A DNA stretch of 13,530 bases from an uncultured Clostridia bacterium (GCA_947177115.1 CAMWTG010000043.1:1-13530); one strand, 5' to 3'. Counted from the stretch's first letter, positions 1 through 6,133 are shown. A program made the numbers and translations. Notes: generated by a model from the letters alone, not told the origin.

Positions 1-402
1 GTACTGTTCCGGGACTTCCGGCTGATCTCCGCCTTCCTGGCCATTATCATCGCAGTGCTGGCCGGCAACCTCATCCTGGGCAAGTTCAATTTCGGCTTTG
101 CGGAGCAGCCCATCGCTCACAGCGAGTGGCTGTGGAACCTGCTGGGCATGGTCCTGGTAGGCTGGGGGTCGGTGCTTCTGGGTGGATGCCCCCTGCGGCA
201 GCTGATCCTGGCTGGGGAGGGCAACACGGACTCCGCCGTCACCGTCACCGGCTTCATCGTGGGCGCGGCCATCTCCCACAACTTCGGCCTGGCCTCCTCC
301 GCGACCGGCATCGGCGCGGGACCGGTGGCTCTGGCCGTGGCGGTAGGATTTGTGGTCCTGGCGGTTGTTTCCGTCATGAATATGCAGAAGCTGGAGGGCT
401 GA
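1..402 (+). CDS. yedE: YedE-family putative selenium/sulfur transporter, 3' end only
   Basis: This is the C-terminal 133 residues of an integral membrane protein whose start lies before the window; the frame is open from base 1, and the GTG at 55 is internal. The visible part has several hydrophobic segments and the motif GGCPLRQL (window residues 60-67, Cys63). That Cys-containing motif is characteristic of the YeeE/YedE family, whose studied members import thiosulfate. The YedE branch is assigned to selenium transport from its gene neighbourhoods. The next genes, TusA-like and DUF3343, are the usual partners of that branch, which is why I prefer it to a thiosulfate importer. The protein ends in a short charged tail at the TGA at 400-402. 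Family is fairly certain; substrate is inferred from context. Confidence 0.8.
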   Translation, partial: VLFRDFRLISAFLAIIIAVLAGNLILGKFNFGFAEQPIAHSEWLWNLLGMVLVGWGSVLLGGCPLRQLILAGEGNTDSAVTVTGFIVGAAISHNFGLASSATGIGAGPVALAVAVGFVVLAVVSVMNMQKLEG

Positions 403-440
403 TCCCACGGAAATCCATTTTTGAGGCAAACAGCCACTGG

Positions 441-479
441 AATGGCAGGATCCGTGTAGGAGCGAGCATTGCTCGCCCG
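441..479. repeat. Dispersed hairpin repeat, copy A
   Basis: A 20-base lead (AATGGCAGGATCCGTGTAGG) is followed by a hairpin with 6-bp arms, GCGAGC (462-467) and GCTCGC (471-476), and then CCG. A related copy lies 11 kb away at 11507-11540, with a lead differing at one base and a shortened palindrome. The repeat sits in the 168-nt gap between yedE and the TusA gene. I see no T-run after the hairpin, so it is not an obvious terminator. It looks like a REP-like intergenic repeat. Confidence 0.6.
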
Positions 480-570
480 CACGATACTGGGATATTCCCG
501 TTAGAAGCGGACAGCCAATGCGCGCCCCCCTGCGGCAGCAGACAAACATAATGAAAGGAGAACGGTCAAA

Positions 571-774
571 ATGGTAGATGCAAGAGGCTATTCCTGCCCC
601 ACCCCGGTGATCATGGTGCAGAAGGCGGTAAAAAACGGCTCCCCCAAAGCATTGGAGGTAGCCGTAGACAATCAGTGTTCCGTGGAAAATGTCACCCGCT
701 TTGCCCGGAACGCGGGATATGCGGTGGAAGTTTCCGATCTGGATGGAGATTTTCTGCTCAAGCTGACAAAATAG
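571..774 (+). CDS. TusA-like sulfur/selenium carrier protein
   Basis: This is a 67-residue protein of the TusA/YedF/SirA fold. The N-terminal motif RGYSCPTPV carries the conserved Cys9 of the CPxP signature, which in TusA holds a persulfide passed between sulfur-transfer enzymes. The start is supported by AAAGGAG at 554-560, ten bases upstream of the ATG. In selenium-utilising Clostridia the neighbour of YedE is often YedF, a TusA domain fused to a DsrE-like domain. Here only the TusA part is present, and the reading frame ends cleanly without a second domain. It probably delivers sulfur or selenium in the cytoplasm together with the flanking YedE and DUF3343 proteins. Fold assignment is firm; the cargo (S or Se) is inferred. 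Confidence 0.85.
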   Translation: MVDARGYSCPTPVIMVQKAVKNGSPKALEVAVDNQCSVENVTRFARNAGYAVEVSDLDGDFLLKLTK

Positions 775-778
775 CGCT

Positions 779-1024
779 ATGGATCAGTATGTGGCGACTT
801 TCCATACCCACCTGGCGGCGCTGCGCAGCTGCCGGGCGGTGCAGAAGGCGGGGGATACGGGGGCCAGGATGGCCCCTGTGCCCCGGCGGCTCAGCTCCTC
901 CTGCGGGACCTGCCTGTTCTATCAGGGAGAGGAGCCCATGGTACCCCTGATGGATCCCGACCTGGAGGCGGTCTACCGGGCGGAGGGAGCGGCGTATTTG
1001 CTCGTCTATCAATCCGCCGAATAA
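779..1024 (+). CDS. DUF3343 protein, putative Se/S carrier-like
   Basis: This is an 81-residue protein with the DUF3343 pattern: an N-terminal strand and helix (residues 1-22) and then the signature PRRLSSSCGTC with Cys42 and Cys45, a CxxC pair that could bind sulfur, selenium or metal. The family is known mainly from neighbourhoods with YedE, TusA/YedF and selenium metabolism genes, the context seen here. The ATG lies four bases after the TusA stop and has no clear ribosome binding site of its own, so translation is probably coupled to the preceding gene. Biochemical function is not established. The family call is fairly certain; the carrier role is inferred. Confidence 0.75.
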   Translation: MDQYVATFHTHLAALRSCRAVQKAGDTGARMAPVPRRLSSSCGTCLFYQGEEPMVPLMDPDLEAVYRAEGAAYLLVYQSAE

Positions 1025-1040
1025 GGAATATTTGTATACA

Positions 1041-1070
1041 GAAAACGCCCGGTTTTCACCGGGCGTTTTC
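1041..1070. terminator. Strong bidirectional intrinsic terminator
   Basis: A perfect 12-bp stem, GAAAACGCCCGG (1041-1052) and CCGGGCGTTTTC (1059-1070), with a six-base loop. The arms supply a run of T on either strand, so it can stop the plus-strand selenium/sulfur operon and also the minus-strand oadA transcript converging from the other side. Confidence 0.9.
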
Positions 1071-1078
1071 TACAGTCT

Positions 1079-1111
1079 GCGGTGAGGGCTCCTCTGGGCA
1101 GCCCTCACCGC
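1079..1111 (-). terminator. Second hairpin downstream of oadA
   Basis: A perfect 12-bp stem, GCGGTGAGGGCT (1079-1090) and AGCCCTCACCGC (1100-1111), with a nine-base loop, 11 bases after the oadA stop codon. No T-run follows on the minus strand, so alone it is a weak terminator. It may protect the 3' end of the oadA mRNA, with termination completed at the next hairpin (1041-1070). Confidence 0.5.
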
Positions 1112-1122
1112 GCGTTATTCAC

Positions 1123-2586
1123 TTACAGGCTCTTGTCATCCACATACAGCTCGCGCACCGCATTGGGGTCAGCGGCGGGCTTGGCTGCGGCGGGAGCGGG
1201 AGCGGCGGGCTCATCGTGAGGGCCGTCTCTCCAGGCCAGGAACTTGGGGGCCACCTGGGGGAACAGGGCCAGGCTCAGCACGTCCTCCTCGCTCTTGGCG
1301 AGATCCTTGTACTCCTCTTTGTACTTCTCCAGCTCAGGCTCCAGCAGGTCGGCGGGACGGCAGGTAATGACCTCATCGGGCTTGATGCCAGCCTTGGCGC
1401 GGACGGCCTCGTTGACCTTGCCGGGCAGAGCGCCGTACTCGCCCTTCAGGACGGCCCGGGACTCCTTGGTGAAGGTCTTGTACCGCTCGCCCATGATGAT
1501 GTTCATCACGGCCTGGGTGCCCACGATCTGGGAAGAGGGAGTCACCAGCGGGGGATAGCCGTAGTCCTCGCGGACTCGGGGGATCTCCGCCAGCACATCG
1601 TAATATTTGTCCTCCTTACCGGCCTGCTTCAGCTGGCTGATAAGGTTGGACAGCATGCCGCCGGGCACCTGATACAGCAGGGTGTTGGTGTCCACGTTCA
1701 GCACCTTGGGATCCAGGGAACCGGTGTCCTTCAGACGCTGGGCCACCTTCCGGAAGTGGACGGCGGCATCGCTCATCTTGTTCAGATCCAGCTTGGTATC
1801 CCGGACGGTGCCCTGGAGGGTCGCCACCAGGGACTCGGTGGAGGGCTGGGCGGTGCCGTTGGCCAGGGGGCTGAGGGCGGTGTCCACGATGTCCACGCCG
1901 GCGTAGGTAGCCATGAGGTACACCATGTCGCCGGTACCGGTGGTATTGTGGGTGTGCAGGTGGATGGGCATCTTGACGCTCTCCTTGAGCCGCTTGACCA
2001 GGGAGTAGGCGTCCATAGGCAGCAGGAGGTTGGCCATGTCCTTGATGCACAGGGTGTCCGCGCCCATCTGCTCCAGCTCCTTGGCCATCTTCACGAAGTA
2101 ATCCTCGCTGTGGATGGGGGAGATGGTGTAGGACAGCGTAGCCTCCACGGTGCCGCCGTACTTCTTGGTGGACTTGATGGCCTGCTCCAGGTTGCGCACA
2201 TCGTTGAGGGCATCGAAAATGCGGATGATGTCGATGCCGTTCTCAATGGACTTGCGGCAGAAGGCGTCCACCACGTCATCGGCGTAGTGCTTGTAGCCCA
2301 GGATGTTCTGGCCGCGGAAGAGCATCTGCAGCTTGGTGTTGGGCAGGTGCTTGCGCAGGGTGCGCAGCCGCTCCCAAGGGTCCTCGTTGAGGAAACGCAT
2401 ACACACATCGAAGGTAGCGCCGCCCCAGCACTCCAGGGAGTAATAGCCGATGGAGTCCAGGATCTCGCAGGCGGGGAGCATGTCCTCGATGGTCATACGG
2501 GTAGCCGCCTGGGACTGGTGTGCATCGCGGAGGATGGTATCAGTGATCAGAAGAGGCTTCTTAGAGAGAAATTCCATTGTTTCCAT
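1123..2586 (-). CDS. oadA: Oxaloacetate decarboxylase alpha subunit (carboxyltransferase), lacking its own biotin domain
   Basis: This is a 487-residue carboxyltransferase of the OadA / pyruvate carboxylase B type, which moves CO2 from oxaloacetate to carrier biotin and leaves pyruvate. Visible family motifs are LRDAHQS (19-25, metal-binding Asp21), ECWGGATFD (52-60), RGQN (91-94), IKDMANLL (181-188, Lys182 expected to be the carbamylated metal ligand), HLHTHNTTG (209-217, the HxH metal ligands) and VPGGMLSNL (307-315). The conserved C-terminal carboxylase domain runs to about 455, followed by an Ala/Pro-rich tail. Classical OadA carries a biotinyl domain there; this one does not, and a separate biotin protein is encoded upstream. 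The ATG at 2586 is preferred over a frame opening at 2712 because AAAGGAG (2594-2600) sits seven bases upstream and the extra N-terminus would run through hairpin repeats. The oadB/oadG neighbours favour decarboxylase over pyruvate carboxylase. Confidence 0.9.
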   Translation of the reverse strand: METMEFLSKKPLLITDTILRDAHQSQAATRMTIEDMLPACEILDSIGYYSLECWGGATFDVCMRFLNEDPWERLRTLRKHLPNTKLQMLFRGQNILGYKHYADDVVDAFCRKSIENGIDIIRIFDALNDVRNLEQAIKSTKKYGGTVEATLSYTISPIHSEDYFVKMAKELEQMGADTLCIKDMANLLLPMDAYSLVKRLKESVKMPIHLHTHNTTGTGDMVYLMATYAGVDIVDTALSPLANGTAQPSTESLVATLQGTVRDTKLDLNKMSDAAVHFRKVAQRLKDTGSLDPKVLNVDTNTLLYQVPGGMLSNLISQLKQAGKEDKYYDVLAEIPRVREDYGYPPLVTPSSQIVGTQAVMNIIMGERYKTFTKESRAVLKGEYGALPGKVNEAVRAKAGIKPDEVITCRPADLLEPELEKYKEEYKDLAKSEEDVLSLALFPQVAPKFLAWRDGPHDEPAAPAPAAAKPAADPNAVRELYVDDKSL

Positions 2587-2604
2587 TGAAACACTCCTTT
2601 CTTT

Positions 2605-2742
2605 TTGCCGCCCCTGCGGGGCGGCAAGAGGGGGACAGGGGCGCAGCCCCTGGGATTCCCGCCCTCCGGGGCGGGGACGGGGTGTACTTTTCCCGCGCGG
2701 GAAAAGTACCAAAAGAGCGCTTAAGGAACTGCGTTCCTTAAG
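2605..2742. repeat. Left hairpin array between oadA and the rod element
   Basis: Five consecutive hairpins or palindromes: 2605-2627 (10-bp stem, TGC loop), 2636-2652 (7-bp stem, GCA loop), 2658-2675 (7-bp stem, four-base loop), 2684-2709 (a 26-bp perfect palindrome with arms GTACTTTTCCCGC) and 2720-2742 (10-bp stem CTTAAGGAAC, TGC loop). The last is followed on the minus strand by GCGCTCTTTT, making it terminator-like in the direction of oadA. The first lies directly upstream of the oadA ribosome binding site. The order of the outer motifs mirrors the array at 3041-3199. I see no coding capacity. Confidence 0.75.
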
Positions 2743-2756
2743 AATCTTCCTGAATG

Positions 2757-3032
2757 ACGGGGGTTATTTGTTTTGCGCGGCTCCTGCAGTCCGTCCGCTC
2801 GGAACCGGATGCTCCCATGTATCGGGCGAAGCGCCTATCCAACGATGTTGCTGCAGCCCCTACCGTTCAACACTGGGGAGCTCCCGCAAACGCACCCCGG
2901 GAGATCCAGCGTGTATAACGGTAGGGTCTGCGTTTCCATCCTTAAACAGACGCAAAGCAGAAGAAACTGCACCCGCAGTCCGGTTCAGACCGGACAGACC
3001 ACAGGATAAGCGCAAAAAACAAATTCCCCCGT
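2757..3032 (-). ncRNA. Candidate long rod-like structured RNA, or a small element with terminal inverted repeats
   Basis: The ends are imperfect inverted repeats of 22-23 bases, 2757-2778 against 3010-3032. Inside them on the minus strand, CCTGTGGTCTGTCCG (3005-2991) pairs along its full length with CGGACGGACTGCAGG (2799-2785), using three G-U pairs. Further in, 2853-2867 pairs with 2917-2931 over 15 positions with one mismatch. An apical stem CTCCCG/CGGGAG lies at 2881-2886 and 2898-2903. A competing local hairpin GTCCGGT-TCAG-ACCGGAC lies at 2978-2995. The G-U pairs would be A-C mismatches on the plus strand, which points to a minus-strand transcript. I do not recognise a known RNA family; a 6S-like rod or a MITE-type element are alternatives. 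No protein-like ORF is convincing here. Confidence 0.4.
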
Positions 3033-3040
3033 AATAAGGT

Positions 3041-3199
3041 GTCACGCTCCGCGTGACGCCCAAGGGATTCTTAAACCGTAGGTTTAAGTGACTTTTTGGG
3101 GACTTTTTGTTCACACAAAAAGTACCCGCGGAGTCCGGGGCCGCGCAGGCCCCGGGCCTCCGAAAAGAAACTGCTTACCATGCGCCGCGCAGCGGCGCA
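3041..3199. repeat. Right hairpin array between the rod element and oadB
   Basis: Five hairpins in a row: 3041-3057 (7-bp stem, TCC loop), 3070-3088 (8-bp stem CTTAAACC, GTA loop, followed by TGACTTTTT and so terminator-like on the plus strand), 3102-3123 (9-bp stem ACTTTTTGT, TCAC loop), 3135-3155 (8-bp stem CCGGGGCC) and 3181-3199 (8-bp stem TGCGCCGC, GCA loop). The last begins nine bases past the oadB stop codon and may stabilise the 3' end of that mRNA. The order of motifs mirrors the array at 2605-2742. Confidence 0.75.
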
Positions 3200-3207
3200 G
3201 AGAAGAA

Positions 3208-4470
3208 TTAACCGAACAGCGCCATCAGCACACCGGCGGCAATGGCGGAGCCAATAACGCCGGCAACATTGGGACCCATCGCGTGCATCAGCAGGAAGTT
3301 AGACGGATTGGCCTTCTGGCCCTCCACCTGGGACACACGGGCCGCCATAGGCACGGCGGACACACCGGCGGAACCGATGAGGGGATTGATCTTCTCCTTC
3401 AGGAACAGGTTCATCAGCTTGGCCAGCAGCACGCCGCCCGCCGTACCAAAACCAAAGGCCACAACGCCCATCAGCATGATGGCGATGGTCTGGAAGGACA
3501 GGAAGGTGGTAGCGGTGGCGGTAGCGCCCACGGAGATGCCCAGGAAGATGGTGACGATATTCATCAGCTCGTTCTGAGCGGTCTTGTTGAGACGCTCCAC
3601 AACGCCGCTCTCCTTAAACAGGTTGCCCAGCATCAGGCAGGCGATCAGAGGAGCGGCGGAGGGCACCAGCAGGGCCACGAACACGGTAACGACAACGGGG
3701 AACAGGATCTTCTCCCGCTTGGACACCTGGCGCAGGGGGCGCATGACGATCTGCCGCTCCTCCTTGCTGGTCAGCGCCCGCATAATGGGGGGCTGGATGA
3801 CCGGCACCAGGGCCATGTAGCTGTAGGCCGCAACGGCAATGGGCCCCAGCAGGTGGGGAGCCAGACGGCTGGTGACGAAGATGGCCGTGGGGCCGTCCGC
3901 GCCGCCGATGATGCCGATGGAGCTGGCCTCTGCGGCGTTAAACAGGCCGGACAGCCGGCAGCCAGCGTAGGTCATAAAGATGCCCAGCTGCGCGGCAGCG
4001 CCCAGCAGCAGGGTCTTGGGGTTGGCGATCAGGGGACCGAAGTCGGTGCCCGCGCCCACGCCCATGAAGATCAGGCAGGGGTAAATGCCCAGCTTGACGC
4101 CCAGATACAGCACGTCCAGCAGGCCCACAGAAATGGATTGACCCGCCTGCACCGTGCCCAGCACGGCCTCGGAGACCCCCAGGTCGTTATGCAGATGGTT
4201 CAAAAATTCCTGGGTGATCTCGCCGCCGCCGAAAATTTCCCAGTTGACATGCCCTCCGGCAAACAGGATCTCATGGTACATCTCCGCGCCGGGCAGGTTG
4301 GTGATGAGCATGCCGAAGGCAATCGGCAGCAGCAGCAGGGGCTCGAACTTCTTCACGATCGCCAGGTACAGCAGGACGAAGGCAATGACCATCATGATCA
4401 GAACCTTCCAGTTCCCCGCAGCGATCTGATAGAAGCCGGTCGCCTGAATAAAATTCATGATAGCTTCCAT
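3208..4470 (-). CDS. oadB: Na+-pumping decarboxylase beta subunit (oxaloacetate decarboxylase type)
   Basis: This is a 420-residue polytopic membrane protein of the OadB/GcdB/MmdB family, which decarboxylates carboxybiotin and couples this to Na+ export. Family motifs visible are GVGAGTDFGPLIANP (137-151), GGADGPTAIF (189-198, whose Asp192 likely matches the essential membrane Asp of characterised OadB proteins), YSYMALVPVIQPPIM (216-230) and the C-terminal NFLLMHAMGPNVAGVIGSA (391-409), which holds polar residues of the Na+ path. Length fits the family (about 375-435 residues). The ATG at 4470 has CCTCCCT (read on plus, 4479-4485) eight bases upstream; Met5 is a weaker alternative. It lies 25 nt after the biotin carrier gene, in one operon. 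OadB, GcdB and MmdB are alike, so substrate comes from the OadA-type partner. Confidence 0.92.
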   Translation of the reverse strand: MEAIMNFIQATGFYQIAAGNWKVLIMMVIAFVLLYLAIVKKFEPLLLLPIAFGMLITNLPGAEMYHEILFAGGHVNWEIFGGGEITQEFLNHLHNDLGVSEAVLGTVQAGQSISVGLLDVLYLGVKLGIYPCLIFMGVGAGTDFGPLIANPKTLLLGAAAQLGIFMTYAGCRLSGLFNAAEASSIGIIGGADGPTAIFVTSRLAPHLLGPIAVAAYSYMALVPVIQPPIMRALTSKEERQIVMRPLRQVSKREKILFPVVVTVFVALLVPSAAPLIACLMLGNLFKESGVVERLNKTAQNELMNIVTIFLGISVGATATATTFLSFQTIAIMLMGVVAFGFGTAGGVLLAKLMNLFLKEKINPLIGSAGVSAVPMAARVSQVEGQKANPSNFLLMHAMGPNVAGVIGSAIAAGVLMALFG

Positions 4471-4495
4471 TTAGTATTCCTCCCTGTGGCCGGCC

Positions 4496-4840
4496 TTAGC
4501 CGATCACGCACAGCAGAGCGCCGGAATCCACCGCCGCGCCCTTGGTGACGCTGACGGAAGCGATGGTGCCATCGCAGGGCGCCATGATCTCGTTCTCCAT
4601 CTTCATGGCCTCCAGGATGAAGAGGATGTCCCCCTTCTTCACGGCCTGGCCGTTGCTGACGCGCACGTCCAGAATGGTGCCGGGCATGGGGGCGGAGACC
4701 TTCTCGCCGCCGGCGGGAGCGGCGGGGGCAGCAGCGGGAGCGGGAGCGGCAGGGGCCGCGGCAACAGGAGCGGCGCCGTCCATGGCCTCAACAGTGACTT
4801 CATAGACGGTGCCGTTTACGTTTACTTTGTACTTTTTCAT
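4496..4840 (-). CDS. Biotin carrier protein of the decarboxylase complex
   Basis: This is a 114-residue biotinyl protein. Residues 1-20 form a short conserved N-terminal segment, 21-46 an Ala/Pro-rich flexible linker, and 47-114 the biotinyl domain with EAMKMEN, where Lys80 is the biotin attachment site. The swinging arm carries CO2 from the OadA-type carboxyltransferase to the membrane beta subunit. In classical three-subunit oxaloacetate decarboxylase this domain is fused to OadA; here it is a separate protein, as in glutaconyl-CoA and methylmalonyl-CoA decarboxylases. The ATG at 4840 is chosen because an AGAGAGG-like site precedes it by eight bases and the protein then starts MKKYKVNVNG, as in relatives. 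The frame open to 4930 overlaps oadG and is not credible as coding. Confidence 0.92.
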   Translation of the reverse strand: MKKYKVNVNGTVYEVTVEAMDGAAPVAAAPAAPAPAAAPAAPAGGEKVSAPMPGTILDVRVSNGQAVKKGDILFILEAMKMENEIMAPCDGTIASVSVTKGAAVDSGALLCVIG

Positions 4841-4862
4841 GACTCTTTCCTCTCTTCTTCCA

Positions 4863-5150
4863 TTAAATTTTTTTGACGGACAGGATGCGGATGCCGGCAG
4901 GATCGGTGCCCATCTCCTCGGCAACAGCAACGGCGATGGCGGCGATCATGGCCTGGCGGTTGGGAATCGCAGCGGTCTGGGCTGCGGGAGCGGCGCTGGC
5001 CGCTGGCGCAGGGGCCGGTGCGGGCGTCTTATCTCCCATGGCTCTGCATATGGCGCTCATAGCCATACTGAGGAGAATGATGCAGATCAGGCCGATGAAG
5101 ACGATTCCTACACCCATCAGAATGACGAACGGAATTGACGGTTCAGGCAT
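4863..5150 (-). CDS. oadG: Oxaloacetate decarboxylase gamma-like subunit
   Basis: This is a 95-residue protein with one membrane helix (about residues 8-31), an Ala/Pro linker (41-62) and a conserved C-terminal tail, NRQAMIAAIAVAVAEEMG and then GIRILSVKKI. This is the OadG architecture: the helix anchors in the membrane beside OadB, and the soluble tail is thought to tether the carboxyltransferase. The C-terminal tail resembles those found with clostridial decarboxylases more than the Zn-binding His tail of the enterobacterial protein. The start is firm, with AAGGAGG (5160-5166 on plus) nine bases upstream. It is the first gene of the oad operon, 22 nt before the biotin carrier gene. Confidence 0.85.
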   Translation of the reverse strand: MPEPSIPFVILMGVGIVFIGLICIILLSMAMSAICRAMGDKTPAPAPAPAASAAPAAQTAAIPNRQAMIAAIAVAVAEEMGTDPAGIRILSVKKI

Positions 5151-5178
5151 CAGGTGGTTCCTCCTTCTCTTACAATGT

Positions 5179-5237
5179 GCGCGGCCCGCCGGTGGCGGAC
5201 AGCGCCCTTTTTCATGAAAATCACGGTGATTTTCATG
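5179..5237 (-). promoter_or_regulatory. oad operon leader: 25-nt palindrome plus a GC-rich hairpin
   Basis: Two structures lie between the promoter and oadG. The first is an odd-length palindrome with 12-base perfect arms, CATGAAAATCAC (5213-5224) and GTGATTTTCATG (5226-5237), around one central base. From the predicted start site it covers roughly +12 to +36. The second is a GC-rich stem of 12 positions (5179-5190 with 5194-5205, one mismatch and one G-U pair) with a three-base loop, ending 12 bases before the ribosome binding site. The palindrome could be a repressor operator or an mRNA hairpin. No T-run follows, so a simple attenuator is unlikely. Confidence 0.5.
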
Positions 5238-5254
5238 TGCGCGAAATTATTTTC

Positions 5255-5283
5255 AGTATAGCAAACTTCCCAGAAAATTTCAA
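5255..5283 (-). promoter_or_regulatory. Sigma-A type promoter of the oad operon
   Basis: Read on the minus strand: TTGAAA (5283-5278), a 17-base spacer, then TATACT (5260-5255), preceded by TG one base upstream (extended -10). This is close to the vegetative consensus. The predicted start is near 5248, giving a leader of about 98 nt before oadG. Confidence 0.8.
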
Positions 5284-5330
5284 TACCTTTCCCTGCATAT
5301 TTCCGACAACTTTTCGAAAGATTTCCGGGG

Positions 5331-5359
5331 TTTTCTTTTTCATACCAACGTGGTATGAT
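5331..5359 (+). promoter_or_regulatory. Possible sfsA promoter with an operator-like inverted repeat
   Basis: TATGAT (5354-5359) makes a good -10 box; the -35 at 5331-5336 (TTTTCT) is poor. A perfect inverted repeat CATACCA-ACG-TGGTATG (5341-5357) overlaps the spacer and the -10. That placement would let a dimeric regulator block RNA polymerase and could explain the weak -35. A further stem, GCGGCAGG with CCTGCCGC (5380-5387 and 5404-5411), lies in the leader. Confidence 0.45.
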
Positions 5360-5434
5360 GGCGGGGAAACAAAACGCCTGCGGCAGGGCGGATAGGACCC
5401 GCTCCTGCCGCGATGGCAGAAACGAGGGATCCCC

Positions 5435-6133
5435 ATGCGCTACAACGCCATTGAAAAAGCCCGCTTCCTCTCCCGGCCCAACCGTTTCATCGCCCATGTG
5501 GATCTGGACGGCCGGACGGAGGTCTGCCATGTGAAAAACACCGGACGCTGCCGGGAGCTGCTCTTACCCGGCGCCGCCGTCTACCTGGAGCGCTCCCCCA
5601 ACCCGGCCAGAAAGACAAAATACGACCTCATTGCGGTAGAAAAGGGCACCCTGCTCATCAACATGGACGCCCAGGCCCCCAACAAAGTCTTCGGCGAGTG
5701 GGCGGCGGCGGGGAAATTCCTGCCGGGGCTGACGCTGATCCGCCCTGAGTACACCTGGGAGGATTCCCGGTTCGACTTCCTTTTAGAAGACGGGCAGGGC
5801 AAAATTTTCGTGGAGGTCAAGGGCGTGACCCTGGAGGAGGACGGCGAGGTCCGTTTTCCCGATGCCCCCACCGAGCGGGGCGTGAAGCACCTGCACGGCC
5901 TCCGGCGGGCGGTGGCGCAGGGCCACCGGGCGGCGGTGTTCTTTGTCATCCAGATGAAGGGCCCCGCACGGTTCCGGCCTAACGACAAAACCCACCCCGC
6001 CTTCGGCGAGGCCCTGCGGGAGGCCGCCGGAAACGGGGTGGGTGTATACGCTTATGATTGTCTGGTCACGCCGGACACACTGGAGCTAGACGCGCCGGTG
6101 GAGGTGGATTTGACGCCTTGGGGAGAGCGGTAA
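5435..6133 (+). CDS. sfsA: SfsA family protein (DNA/RNA nuclease SfsA)
   Basis: This is a 232-residue protein matching SfsA along its whole usual length (about 230-240). Motifs are HVKNTGRCREL (32-42) in the N-terminal OB-like half, SRFDFLL (111-117), FVEVKGVTLE (125-134) and FPDAPTERG (141-149). Asp114, Glu127 and Lys129 fit the PD-(D/E)xK nuclease core. SfsA was first linked to sugar fermentation in E. coli and later to nucleic acid binding and cleavage; its physiological role is unsettled. The ATG has a modest site, GAGGGA (5424-5429), five bases upstream. It is transcribed divergently from the oad operon, and its last 82 bases overlap the end of the convergent GNAT gene. Confidence 0.93.
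   Translation: MRYNAIEKARFLSRPNRFIAHVDLDGRTEVCHVKNTGRCRELLLPGAAVYLERSPNPARKTKYDLIAVEKGTLLINMDAQAPNKVFGEWAAAGKFLPGLTLIRPEYTWEDSRFDFLLEDGQGKIFVEVKGVTLEEDGEVRFPDAPTERGVKHLHGLRRAVAQGHRAAVFFVIQMKGPARFRPNDKTHPAFGEALREAAGNGVGVYAYDCLVTPDTLELDAPVEVDLTPWGER

Noticed and set aside
1216..2589. A 457-codon open frame on the plus strand opposite oadA
   Set aside because: The product is a Gly/His/Val/Leu-rich sequence with no family motif and is exactly antisense to a well-supported gene; high GC at third positions opens such frames.
2587..2712. Upstream extension of the oadA reading frame to 2712
   Set aside because: It encodes a Pro/Arg-rich stretch from hairpin repeats, and the strong ribosome binding site at 2594-2600 fits the ATG at 2586.
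2757..3032. Known riboswitch, tmRNA, SRP RNA or RNase P RNA in the oad spacer
   Set aside because: I looked for hallmark segments (T-box motif, TPP and cobalamin boxes, SRP GGAA/AGCAG, tmRNA tRNA-like ends, RNase P core) on both strands and found none.
2450..3034. Plus-strand open frame of 194 codons through the oadA start and the rod element
   Set aside because: It crosses palindromes and repeats, has no ribosome binding site and no protein-like composition.
2860..3114. Minus-strand open frame of 84 codons in the oadB-oadA spacer
   Set aside because: It covers half of the paired rod and one hairpin array; the structure explains the sequence better than coding. It has no good ribosome binding site.
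3088..4548. A 486-codon open frame on the plus strand opposite oadB
   Set aside because: It has Gln/His/Gly-rich low complexity, starts inside hairpin repeats and is antisense to oadB.
4841..4930. Upstream extension of the biotin carrier frame to 4930
   Set aside because: It overlaps the oadG coding end, and family members start MKKY-like; the ATG at 4840 has its own ribosome binding site.
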